From NCBI GenBank assembly GCA_017795105.1, contig CP051247.1, positions 5,054,001 through 5,118,000 on the forward strand: a stretch of 64,000 nucleotides of DNA. The letters are read 5' to 3'. A program made the position numbers and the translations under genes. Numbering within the stretch: the first letter of the stretch is position 1; every line of letters starts with the position of its first letter. Shown one piece after another: positions 26,587 to 34,445 of this stretch. The DNA comes from Planctomycetaceae bacterium (GTDB taxonomy: Bacteria > Planctomycetota > Planctomycetia > Planctomycetales > Planctomycetaceae). The notes beneath the pieces are model-generated. The model had not been told where the DNA came from and searched no databases. It was given only the letters and a program-made list of their open reading frames with translations.

Positions 26587-26604
26587 GTCATCCCGCGACC
26601 CGTC

Positions 26605-27690
26605 CTACCGCTGCCCTGTCAGGATCTGTCGGGCCGTCTGTAAGTTCTCGACGAACTGGTGTTCGGCATCGATGATCTCCGATCGGCCGTCGGCGAGCAT
26701 CGCGGGCAGGCAGTCGCGAATGGCCAGGTTCAGGTAGGTATCCGCCTTACCGGGATCACGTTTCGCGACGTCGAGAGCAGCCCTGAGCTGGGGAAGTTCT
26801 GCGTTGACGGAGTTCGCGAAATTCGACCATTGCGCGGTCGTTGCCGCAGTCTCTCGTAGCGTCTGCATCTCTGTGTGGATCTCGACGAGTCGCACAAAGA
26901 CCTCACGAGCTTCCGCCTGGGCATCAGGCAACGACATGTAGTACCCGATGCCCGCTGCGATGGCGATCACGACGACCAGCTTCTTCAGAATTTCGGGGCT
27001 TCGCAATGCGGCGAGAATCTGACCGGCGACTGGAGGGATTTCGATCGTCCGTTGTCGGCGGCGGCGTTTCTTCTTTGGGGCTTCCTCAACTTCGTCTTCG
27101 TAGTATTGCACCCGAGCCGGCAGTTTCTGTTCGACGACGGGGTCGGCTTCGATATCGTCCTCGTCGTATTCGAACCAGTCCATCTGATTCGGCAGAAGTT
27201 CATCGGACAGATCATTCGCGCTTCCGATTTCCACTTCGTGATCACTGGCATCGATTGTCGCCATGCCGGCTGACGAGCCCGCCAGTGAGACGCCGTCGTA
27301 TGCCGACTGGCTGGCTTCCTGTTCCGAGAGCCGCAGCTCTGGCTTGCTGGTTGCCGGAACCAGACGCAGGGCGATTGCCCCGACAACAATGCGGTCGTCC
27401 AGCTTCAGCTTTGCCTGGTTCACGTTCATCCCGTTGACGAACACGCCGTTGCGGCTGTTGAGGTCGCGGATTTCGATGTGGTCGCCGGTTCGCTCAATCA
27501 GGCAGTGCTTTCGGGAAACACTGGCATGGTTGAGATACAGATCCGACTCCCCCTTGCGACGTCCGATGATCGTTACGCCTTCCCGCAGCGGTAGAGTGCG
27601 GCCTGTCTTGCTGATCAGCAACTCAACGTCGCTGGAGACGGCCTGTCTGCCGTGGGAGTTCCGAGTTGGATCGCTGTCTTGACCTGACAT
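26605..27690 (-). CDS. FHA-domain membrane protein
   Basis: 361 residues. The N-terminal FHA domain (about 20-110) has the consensus GRRKGESDLYLNHASVSRKHCLIE and RDLNSRNGVFVNG, so it should bind a phosphothreonine peptide. An acidic linker follows, then a very basic stretch (KKKRRRRQR), a single transmembrane helix (LVVVIAIAAGIGYYMSLP, near residue 245) and a helical C-terminal domain outside. A bitopic signalling or scaffold protein is likely. No kinase or phosphatase is adjacent, so its partner is unknown. Confidence 0.88.
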   Translation of the reverse strand: MSGQDSDPTRNSHGRQAVSSDVELLISKTGRTLPLREGVTIIGRRKGESDLYLNHASVSRKHCLIERTGDHIEIRDLNSRNGVFVNGMNVNQAKLKLDDRIVVGAIALRLVPATSKPELRLSEQEASQSAYDGVSLAGSSAGMATIDASDHEVEIGSANDLSDELLPNQMDWFEYDEDDIEADPVVEQKLPARVQYYEDEVEEAPKKKRRRRQRTIEIPPVAGQILAALRSPEILKKLVVVIAIAAGIGYYMSLPDAQAEAREVFVRLVEIHTEMQTLRETAATTAQWSNFANSVNAELPQLRAALDVAKRDPGKADTYLNLAIRDCLPAMLADGRSEIIDAEHQFVENLQTARQILTGQR

Positions 27691-27917
27691 GAAATCCAGA
27701 ATTCAAAGCAAAGGTTGAGCGCGGGCCATCCGTGGGGAACGGAGTCAGTGTTTCCTGGTTGTGCTCGTACTGGGTGACCCCAGGCGGCACGGGGCGCAGG
27801 AGACGCCACTGCCTATTGTGCCCAAATTTATTCGCGTGTCCACTACACGGGCAGGCGGGACCGTGAACTTCCGCCCGGAAGATGTTCGACGCCAGGAAAA
27901 ACAGGAATCAGGCGGAC

Positions 27918-28922
27918 TCAGTTTCCAGTGATCACGCCGAGGAAATTCTTCTTGGCGTTCCCTTCGCGAACTTTGGCCTGGATCTGAGCGAGCAGTCTCT
28001 GAGCGCGCCGTTCTCCGTTCTGAGCGGCGTACTGAACCGCCGACTTGATGCTCGTGTTCAGCGTCTGCAGCGACTTGTGATAAATCTGATAGTCCCGAAA
28101 GGCCTGCTCCATGCCTTCGAACGGCGTCTTCGACTCAACGTAGTTCTTGTAGGTTTCTTCGAACCAGGTCCGTTGTCCGGCCGCACTGGTGAAGCCGATG
28201 TCGTAGTCCTTGAGGTTTCGGGCCAGTTTCGTTGAGCAATCTCTCAGCCAGCGCCGCGCGTCCTGCCAGTCCTTCTTGTCTTGAGAGCTTGAGAATGTCC
28301 GTTCGTCGGTATTGAGATCCCGATTGAGCGTCTTCAGTTTGCTCTGCATGTCGACGAGCCGTTTTCGCTGACGATGCAAATCAGCCTCGATGTTCAAGCT
28401 TGCGTTCCATTCGGCGTCGATGCCATCCAGCCATTCGAGTTCCTGTGCGGTGGGCTTCCGGTTCATCGCTTGCGCAACTCCGCGAGGAGCCATCTGGGCC
28501 ATCGGCATCGGGGCCGCTGCTCCCGGAGGCGGAGCGACGGGCATCGGTGGGGCAACCTGAACCGGAGCGACGCACATGACGTAGATCTGAGGATCCGTGC
28601 CGGGAATGGCCGGCGGGAGCGGCTGGTCGAGCAGCGGATTTGTCCCCTGAGCCGCGTCGAAGGTCATTCCGTTCACCGCCCAGGAGATGATCGAAGCGGG
28701 GGCAAGCTGAATCGCGTCGAGCAGCATTCGCATCGTCAGTTGAGGGAACGCCGCCCGGTTGACGCCCTGCGGAAACGCCAGCACAACGCCCATTGGAAAC
28801 GTCGCCGGTTTGAACCAGACCCCGAGCGTCAACTGAGGAACCGCCGGGCAGGGCACCTGTTCCCATCCGGTCGAAGCCGGTCGGCTCGAAAAGTCGATTC
28901 CCTGGGAGCGATCGTCTGACAT
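27918..28922 (-). CDS. Hypothetical protein with proline-rich linker and coiled C-terminus
   Basis: About 334 residues from ATG 28922, with AGAGGGC six bases upstream; the frame runs back to 29009. The N-terminal half (QLTLGVWFKPATFPMGVVLAFPQG) is beta-rich and unknown, the middle (APPMPVAPPPGAAAPMPMAQ) is a low-complexity proline/alanine/methionine linker, and the C-terminal 180 residues are charged and helical (RQRKRLVDMQSKLKTLNRDLNTD). No signal peptide. It lies 177 bp downstream of gatC on the same strand. Function unknown. Confidence 0.7.
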   Translation of the reverse strand: MSDDRSQGIDFSSRPASTGWEQVPCPAVPQLTLGVWFKPATFPMGVVLAFPQGVNRAAFPQLTMRMLLDAIQLAPASIISWAVNGMTFDAAQGTNPLLDQPLPPAIPGTDPQIYVMCVAPVQVAPPMPVAPPPGAAAPMPMAQMAPRGVAQAMNRKPTAQELEWLDGIDAEWNASLNIEADLHRQRKRLVDMQSKLKTLNRDLNTDERTFSSSQDKKDWQDARRWLRDCSTKLARNLKDYDIGFTSAAGQRTWFEETYKNYVESKTPFEGMEQAFRDYQIYHKSLQTLNTSIKSAVQYAAQNGERRAQRLLAQIQAKVREGNAKKNFLGVITGN

Positions 28923-29099
28923 GGGCTGCCCTCTGGCTGGTGAAGAATGGACCGAAGACGGGCACGCGTCTTCAGCATTCATTCTAATCAGCAGGGATCC
29001 GCGATCCAAGATGGCAGAACGGTCGTCAGCCGCCTCATGTATGAAAAACGGATGAAAAACAGGGAGGGCAGGCCGCCGTCAATGCTGGCGGTTCAGCAA

Positions 29100-29402
29100 T
29101 TACTCATCTGCAGAATCGAGAATCGCCGGCACGATGAAATAGCGTCCATCGGTTTTGGGAGCGTTCTGCAGAGCCTGCTCGATCGAGAGCATCTCAGTCG
29201 GCGTGTCGTCCCGAAGGACGTTCTCGACTTCGATTGGGTGAGCGAGAGGTTCGACGTCAGAAGTGTCGACCTGTTGCAGGACATCGACATAGTCCAGGAT
29301 GGCGCGCATATCGCCCTGCATCTGGACTAGTTCGTCGGGGGAGAACGTCAGGTTGGCGAGTTCGGCGACTTTCCGAACATCATCCAGCGATAATTCTGAC
29401 AT
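29100..29402 (-). CDS. gatC: Aspartyl/glutamyl-tRNA amidotransferase subunit C
   Basis: 100 residues, the normal GatC length. The opening LSLDDVRKVAELANLTFSPDEL, the middle ILDYVDVLQQVDTSDVEPLAHP and the end PKTDGRYFIVPAILD are all family signature blocks. GatC is the linker that holds the GatA amidase and GatB together to convert Glu-tRNA(Gln) and Asp-tRNA(Asn). gatA and gatB are not in this window. It begins 29 bp after rpmB and is probably cotranscribed. Confidence 0.95.
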   Translation of the reverse strand: MSELSLDDVRKVAELANLTFSPDELVQMQGDMRAILDYVDVLQQVDTSDVEPLAHPIEVENVLRDDTPTEMLSIEQALQNAPKTDGRYFIVPAILDSADE

Positions 29403-29431
29403 TCTCCCTCTCCGTAGCTTTCAGCAGTCGA

Positions 29432-29740
29432 TCAGGCGTTGTCTTCAGCATCCGGAATCGTGAACGGCTCGCGAACGACTGGCTTCTGAATCAGGCCAGC
29501 GCGAATCATGCTCACTGGAACCCAGCGACGCACGACTTTGCCGTCTTCGACGACGCGGATGCGCTGCAGGTTCTTGCGGAAGTAGCGACGAGTGATGCCG
29601 GTCGTTTTACGGCCGTTACCGCCGAGGTACTTGGGCTTACCGCGCTGAGACAGCGAGTTGCCCTTGGCCGGGGTGTTGTCCCCGTAAAGCTCCCGCAGCT
29701 TGTCGCGTTTTTCCCGTTTGTGCTTCTTATGAGTACTCAT
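29432..29740 (-). CDS. rpmB: Ribosomal protein bL28, N-terminally extended
   Basis: 102 residues. The region GNSLSQRGKPKYLGGNGRKTTGITRRYFRKNLQRIRVV with DGKVVRRWVPVSMIRAGLIQKP fits bL28, which is usually 60-95 residues. The first 25 residues (MSTHKKHKREKRDKLRELYGDN) are a lysine-rich extension, and the N-terminal cysteine zinc motif of E. coli L28 (CQVTGK) is absent. Large-subunit ribosomal protein. It heads a small operon with gatC. The call is good but rests on motif reading. Confidence 0.8.
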   Translation of the reverse strand: MSTHKKHKREKRDKLRELYGDNTPAKGNSLSQRGKPKYLGGNGRKTTGITRRYFRKNLQRIRVVEDGKVVRRWVPVSMIRAGLIQKPVVREPFTIPDAEDNA

Positions 29741-30200
29741 GGCTGACCGTGCCTCTCGCTCCGCGTCGTCAACTATTTATGAATGGGATTGTCCGTAGGT
29801 CGGCAGAATATAAAGCAATACGTCAAACTTTCAAGGCCGCGTCGCACGGATCGTGCCGATTTTTGCCCGCCGCATTGTGCATTTTGCCATCCGGACGGCC
29901 TGACCACGTCCCATATCTGCAATTCGACCCGCTGGGATTTGTAAGAGGTACACTCTTCAACAGCTTTTGAACCTCTCCGGTTTTCTGTTGTGTGAAGTGT
30001 AAGTGTTTGTCAGTAAGTCGGTTGCGGAAAAACAAATTGGTTTTCCCGGAAATCTTCCGGCCTCTTGGCACAACGTCTGCAAATACCCCCTTACGTTCTC
30101 GACGGGAAGTAAGGAGCCCTCGGGAATCTTAGACGAGAGACTTAAAAAAACAGGAAGGGCGGGGCCCGAACGGCTGCCGCCATCGAAAAGGAGACGAAAG
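29741..30200. promoter_or_regulatory. Divergent promoter region and long csrA leader
   Basis: 460 bp between rpmB (-) and csrA (+), AT-richer than its surroundings. Before csrA there are GGA motifs at 30105, 30113, 30123, 30153 and 30190 (the last inside the Shine-Dalgarno AAAAGGAG), and a hairpin at 30046-30060 with CCGGAA/TTCCGG arms. CsrA binds GGA in hairpin loops, and E. coli csrA represses its own translation, so autoregulation is plausible. Promoter boxes could not be placed with confidence. Confidence 0.55.
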
Positions 30201-30509
30201 ATGCTGGTTCTCACTCGCAAAAAATCTCAGCTCATTCAAATCGGTGACAATATCGTGATCAAGGTCATCCGCACGGGACCCGGATCGGTCAAACTCGGAA
30301 TCGACGCTCCCAGCCACGTCCGAGTGATGCGGGGCGAACTCGATGAGAAGCTCGCTCAGACCTACGAACTGGTCGAAGCGGGAGAAGCCGACGGGGAAGA
30401 GTCGGCGACGGCCGAAGTCGAATGCCGGCGGGGAGACCGCGTTGAAGACGACGAAGTGGTGAGTCCCAAAGCGGTCAGCCGCAAAAGCTCCCGCACCTCA
30501 GTTGTCTGA
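30201..30509 (+). CDS. csrA: Carbon storage regulator CsrA with acidic tail
   Basis: 102 residues. The first 60 match CsrA closely: MLVLTRKKSQLIQIGDNIVI, SVKLGIDAPSHVRVMRGEL, including leucine 4 and the arginine equivalent to R44 that bind RNA GGA loops. The tail of about 40 residues (EAGEADGEESATAEVECRRGDRVEDDE) is acidic and absent from E. coli CsrA (61 residues). It should be a translational repressor or mRNA stabiliser. AAAAGGAG lies right before ATG 30201. It is a single gene followed by a hairpin array; no fliW is nearby. Confidence 0.95.
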   Translation: MLVLTRKKSQLIQIGDNIVIKVIRTGPGSVKLGIDAPSHVRVMRGELDEKLAQTYELVEAGEADGEESATAEVECRRGDRVEDDEVVSPKAVSRKSSRTSVV

Positions 30510-30528
30510 CCCATAAAACCCTGAATCC

Positions 30529-30567
30529 CGCGGGTCAACCGGACCGACATCGCCCTGTTGACCCGCG
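30529..30567 (+). terminator. Hairpin after csrA, likely terminator
   Basis: CGCGGGTCAAC and GTTGACCCGCG form an 11-bp perfect stem with a 17-base loop, 19 bases past the csrA stop. No T-run follows, so termination strength is unsure. Confidence 0.6.
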
Positions 30568-30597
30568 TCGCTTACTGCCAGGCTGCCCACTTGGCTG

Positions 30598-30740
30598 GTC
30601 GGCGCGTGCGACTCCTCGAGAACTGGCGTAATCCCTGCCCATTGGAACGGCCCCGATGCGGTAGCGATTCCCGACCCTGATCCTTCCGCCTGAGACATGC
30701 AGGCAGGGATTCGCCAGTTCACCGCACCGCCGACTTTTTT
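30598..30740. repeat. Long imperfect inverted repeat followed by T6
   Basis: The left arm has GTCGGCGCGTGCG (30598-30610) and GAACTGGCGTAATCCCTGCC (30620-30639). The right arm has GGCAGGGATTCGCCAGTTC (30702-30720) and CGCACCGCCGAC (30723-30734), then TTTTTT. The two pairs match almost completely, giving a stem of about 30 bp with one unpaired patch. It may be a structured RNA, an insertion-type element or a very long terminator. Confidence 0.7.
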
Positions 30741-30776
30741 CATGCGCTGGCAGAATCGCTCGTTCAACGTGAGTGC

Positions 30777-30793
30777 CACTGGCTCTGCCAGTG
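30777..30793. repeat. CACTGGC hairpin repeat
   Basis: CACTGGC-TCT-GCCAGTG, the same element as at 23729-23745. It is followed by CCCGCC/GGCGGG (30808-30824) as another small stem. Confidence 0.75.
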
Positions 30794-30896
30794 CCCCCAA
30801 CAAACGACCCGCCCCGTAGGCGGGGATCGAAGCCGTATCCTCAGCAAATAGGCGATGACGTCGGCTTCGGCGATCCGCACCATGCTTAGACAACAA

Positions 30897-31050
30897 GGGT
30901 GGCCCGTCCGCCACAGCGGGCGGGTCGCGGCAGCGACAAGAGGCAGCACCATCCGCGTCTGAAACTGAAATCGCTCGCTCCTCGCAAGGTACGCGCTCAT
31001 GGCGCCGTCTCTTGTAACTCCGTTACCCGCCCGTTCCGGACGGGCCACCC
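30897..31050. repeat. 154-bp inverted-repeat element
   Basis: Outer arms of 14 bp are perfect (GGGTGGCCCGTCCG at 30897-30910; CGGACGGGCCACCC at 31037-31050). Inside, CGGGCGGGT pairs with ACCCGCCCG and ACAAGAG with CTCTTGT. All pairs nest, so the element folds into one long hairpin with a loop of about 65 bases. No coding potential. It resembles a MITE or a structured RNA. Confidence 0.75.
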
Positions 31051-31177
31051 GCTGATGTAAATGTGCAATTAGTTCGTGTGCCACTGGCTCGGAGCGAGGG
31101 ATTTATCACTCAAAGGGTTTTGAACAGATTACGTTTTCCCTTGTCCAATCTTTGGTAGTCAGGCAACCCATGTTCCT

Positions 31178-31338
31178 TCGCCCCCTTTAGGGGGAGAAGG
31201 TGCCCGAAGGGCGGATGAGGGGGTGATGAACCAGCGATATTCCATACACGTAAGAACAAATACGAATCAAAGGCCCGTGGAGCCTGTCACCCGCATTTCC
31301 CCCTCACCCTAACCCTCTCCCCCAACGGGGGCGAGGGA
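31178..31338. repeat. Pair of inverted GGGGGAGAAGG-type repeats
   Basis: The left copy (CGCCCCCTTTAGGGGGAGAAGG... GGATGAGGGGG) and the right copy (CCCCCTCACCCTAACCC ... GGGGGCGAGGG) are inverted versions of one another about 50 bp apart. This motif class is a common interspersed repeat in bacterial genomes. The stretch 31051-31177 and 31339-31559 holds no gene that I can see. Confidence 0.7.
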
Positions 31339-31559
31339 ACTCACTTACCGGTGCGCCCCCTCAAAGTTGTTCATTGAAAACCCTCTGACCAATAAATCCC
31401 ACATTCCCTGCCAGTGCCTCTTCGATTCACAGCCAAACCGCGTCGCACGCGCCTTCGGCACACGAATCAACCATCAGTCGCTTCCATTTCCCCGGCGGAT
31501 CGTGAGAATGAGGGAACTGATTTCCCTTCCTTTGTTTCGCGAGTTCTCCGGTTTCTTTG

Positions 31560-31841
31560 ATGGACGATCAGAACGAGTTTCTGCTGCAGCGGTTTCATGG
31601 CCAGGAGGTCGTGCTCGATCTGGAGAGCATGTACGTCTGCGTCGGCACGCTGCTGGAAGCCGATCATCGCTATCTCGTTCTTGAACAGGCCGACCTGCAC
31701 GATCTGCGGGATACCTCGACGACGCGGGAGCGGTATATACTCGATTCGAAAGTCCATGGCGTCCGTGCGAACCGGGAACGGGTGCTGATCAATCGCAGTC
31801 AGGTGGTTGGACTCTCGCTGCTGGATGATGTCATCGCATGA
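31560..31841 (+). CDS. Small protein with possible Sm/Hfq-like fold
   Basis: 93 residues. The first half (GQEVVLDLESMYVCVGTLLEADHRYLVLEQADLHDL) reads like an Sm1 motif: strand, turn, G-x-L-x-x-x-D then aliphatic strand and an acidic end. The last part (RVLINRSQVVGLSLLDDVIA) resembles Sm2. No signal peptide. The stop overlaps the next start (ATGA at 31838-31841), so both are translationally coupled. An RNA-binding or ring-forming role is a hypothesis; I am not sure of the fold. TTG 31557 is three bases earlier; ATG 31560 is chosen. Confidence 0.65.
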   Translation: MDDQNEFLLQRFHGQEVVLDLESMYVCVGTLLEADHRYLVLEQADLHDLRDTSTTRERYILDSKVHGVRANRERVLINRSQVVGLSLLDDVIA

Positions 31842-34141
31842 CGATTTCTCTGCTCAACTTTGGAATGCTGGCCGGCCTGATGGCGGTGACGATTCCGATC
31901 GTCGTCCATCTGCTCAACCGCCGGCGGTACGACGTTGTTGAGTGGGGAGCCATGCAGTTTCTCCAACTCGGCGAGCGGACCCGGCAGCGGATCAAACTCA
32001 GCGACCTGCTGTTGCTCCTGCTGCGAATCGCCATGATCGGCCTGCTCGTGCTGGTTTTCACGCGGCCTTTCGTGAAAGGGAATACCTTCATCCGCAGCCT
32101 GTATCCCGAGCCGATCGATCTGGTGATTGTGATCGATGGGTCTTACAGCATGGGCTGGACCGGAGAAGCGATCACGCCGCACGCGCGGGCCATTCAATAC
32201 ACGCACAATCTGCTCGATAATCTCACCACGGTCGACCGCGTTGCCATTATCGATGCCCGGTCGCGGCCCGATCTGCTCACGCCTGCTCCTCTGACCGACA
32301 CCGCGACTGCCCGGCTCGAACTCGAAAAGCTGCAGCGGCCCGATGGCTCGGCAAACTTGATCGCCGGGGTGACGGAAGCCTGCAAGCTGTTAACGCAGTC
32401 GTTCTCCACGCGGCGAGAAATCGTCGTGCTGACTGATCGGCAGGCGATTTCGTGGGAGAATCCCGACAGTGCGGCCTGGAATGAGTTCCTGAAACTCCGC
32501 CAGGCAGCGGCTGTGCCGATTGGACTGGCCGGGATCGATGTCGGTTCGCCGTCGATGAATCAGTTCGAGAACTTCCACGTCGGCAAGCTCAAGCTGAATC
32601 GCGATGTGACCGTGACCGATACCGTGGTCACCGTTTCCACGCTTGTTGGCTACAGCGGTTCAAAGAGCGAAGCGGAGGTGGAACTGCTCTGGTCGGTCGA
32701 TGGCCAGCAGTTGAGCCGCGAAACCGATACCCTGCAGTTGAAGCCGGGCGAGGAAGTCGTCGCCGAGTTGACGACTCGTTTTTCCGATCCCGGCTCGCAC
32801 GTGATTACCGCTTCTGTAATTGACGATTCGCTCCCCGGCGACAACGTCGCCCAAATCGTGGTCGATGTCCTCGAACAGATTCCGGTCGTGGTCGCGGTTC
32901 CGAGTTCCGAAGAGCCCCAGATGATTCAAGGGCAGGAGCCGGAGTCCGACTTCTATCTAACGCGCGTCTTCGGCAATCCCGATGTCGAACGGGTCTGGGT
33001 GAAGTCGCGGCGGATTCCTCAGGACAAAATCGATGCGACTTTGCTTCGCGAGACTCGTGTCCTGTTCTGGATCGGTCCTGGAGATGACAACACCGACTGG
33101 GACATGCTGACGGATTTCCTGCTCAACGGCGGCTCGGTTGTCGTGCTGCCGGATCACGAATCGACCGCGAATCAATACGAAGTCCAGCGGAACAGCTGGC
33201 GCTACGAAGATCAGCCGGTCCTGCCCGTGCGGTTTGCCGAGAAGGTTGTTCGTCGCGGCGAAGGGGAAACACGCGCGAAGTTTGATCTGCTCTCGTTTTC
33301 CTCGGCGTGGCTCGAACCATTTCGCGATGCTGAGAAAACCGATCTGCAGGACGTGCTGATCAGCGAGTACTGGTTGCTCGAAACACCAGACAAAGCCGAA
33401 GACACCCCGGAGAAGACCAAAGACGAACTGAGTCCGGCCGCCACGGGGGCGAAGTTCGACAGTGGGCGTCCGTGGTTGATCGAGCGGAATGTGGGACGCG
33501 GGAAGGTCGTTGTCTCGTCGATCGCAATCGATGGGCAGTCTTCCGATCTGGTTCGCCAGCGCGGCTTCGTGCCGCTGATGCACGAGATGATCTTCGGGCT
33601 GACGCAAACCTCTTCGCAGCGAAATCTCGAACTCGATGAGCCGCTCATCGTTCAACAGCTTCCCTGTCAGCCGCTGAATCTCACCGTGCTCGGCCCCGAT
33701 GATCGGAAGCTGAAAGCACAACGTGCAGGCAGCGGTGATCGGCTGACCTGGCGGCTAGGCAATCTCAAGCTGTCGGGCATCTATCAGGTTCAGGTCGACT
33801 GCGACGGAGCAGGCGAAACCACCGCGAGCGAGATGCCCTTCTACGCGTTTGCCGATCGTGAGGAATCCGAGACGGCTCTGTTGACGACCGAAGCCCAGCA
33901 GGAGTTTCGCGAAGCGTTCGGCATGAACTGGCGAGTCAACTCCGGTGAAGTGCTGGAAGATCTGGCGACCGCCTCGGGCGGCATCGAAGTCTGGCCGTTC
34001 CTCCTCTTCTTCGTCACGGCCATGCTGGTCGGCGAACTCTTCATCACTAGACGAATGGTCCAGGGCGGGCACCATCAGGTCGAATTCGACCAAGACCCGG
34101 AACCCGAAGCAGAACCGGAGCCGGTCGTCGCCGTCGAGTGA
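31838..34141 (+). CDS. BatA-like double-transmembrane von Willebrand factor A protein
   Basis: 767 residues. The start MAVTIPIVVHLLNRRRYDVVEWGAMQFL and the second helix (LLLLLLRIAMIGLLVLVFTRPF) are the BatA/Bacteroides-aerotolerance double-transmembrane domain. The vWA domain has MIDAS D100-G-S-Y-S104 and binds a divalent metal. A long extracytoplasmic region follows and the C-terminus has another helix (PFLLFFVTAMLVGELFITRR) and an acidic tail. In the family such proteins often work with MoxR ATPases; none lies here. Coupled to the preceding small gene by a 4-bp overlap. Confidence 0.85.
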   Translation: MTISLLNFGMLAGLMAVTIPIVVHLLNRRRYDVVEWGAMQFLQLGERTRQRIKLSDLLLLLLRIAMIGLLVLVFTRPFVKGNTFIRSLYPEPIDLVIVIDGSYSMGWTGEAITPHARAIQYTHNLLDNLTTVDRVAIIDARSRPDLLTPAPLTDTATARLELEKLQRPDGSANLIAGVTEACKLLTQSFSTRREIVVLTDRQAISWENPDSAAWNEFLKLRQAAAVPIGLAGIDVGSPSMNQFENFHVGKLKLNRDVTVTDTVVTVSTLVGYSGSKSEAEVELLWSVDGQQLSRETDTLQLKPGEEVVAELTTRFSDPGSHVITASVIDDSLPGDNVAQIVVDVLEQIPVVVAVPSSEEPQMIQGQEPESDFYLTRVFGNPDVERVWVKSRRIPQDKIDATLLRETRVLFWIGPGDDNTDWDMLTDFLLNGGSVVVLPDHESTANQYEVQRNSWRYEDQPVLPVRFAEKVVRRGEGETRAKFDLLSFSSAWLEPFRDAEKTDLQDVLISEYWLLETPDKAEDTPEKTKDELSPAATGAKFDSGRPWLIERNVGRGKVVVSSIAIDGQSSDLVRQRGFVPLMHEMIFGLTQTSSQRNLELDEPLIVQQLPCQPLNLTVLGPDDRKLKAQRAGSGDRLTWRLGNLKLSGIYQVQVDCDGAGETTASEMPFYAFADREESETALLTTEAQQEFREAFGMNWRVNSGEVLEDLATASGGIEVWPFLLFFVTAMLVGELFITRRMVQGGHHQVEFDQDPEPEAEPEPVVAVE

Positions 34142-34152
34142 TGTTCTTTGGA

Positions 34153-34190
<38 letters not shown>

Positions 34191-34344
34191 GCGTTGAGTT
34201 TTGCTTTCAGACGGGCGAGGAAGGATCTGTGTTCGCCCCTGCGTTTTCGGTCGATTGTCGAAGGCATCCCTTACCACGTGGTGCGGAGTGGTATCGGCCA
34301 TCGACATGCGGAGTTGCACTTGTCCGAGCCTGCGAGCGAATCCC

Positions 34345-34410
34345 AACCCGAAGCGTGAGCGAGGGAATTCGGCGTCGAGAGCCCAGCGGCCCTCGCTCAC
34401 GCTTCGGGTT
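34345..34410. repeat. 21-bp perfect inverted repeat
   Basis: Arms at 34345-34365 (starts AACCCGAAGCGTGAGCG) and 34390-34410 are exact reverse complements around 24 bases. This is a very strong hairpin where the vWA gene (+) and birA (-) converge, so it may end both. A half copy of the arm is at 19707-19719. The rest of 34142-34445 shows no gene. Confidence 0.82.
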
Positions 34411-34445
34411 AAGAAGTCGATAGCACTCTGGTTGAGTGAGAACCA

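Noticed and set aside
30003..30200. Extended CsrA N-terminus (66 more codons)
   Set aside because: CsrA always begins MLxLTRK; a strong ribosome site lies directly before ATG 30201.
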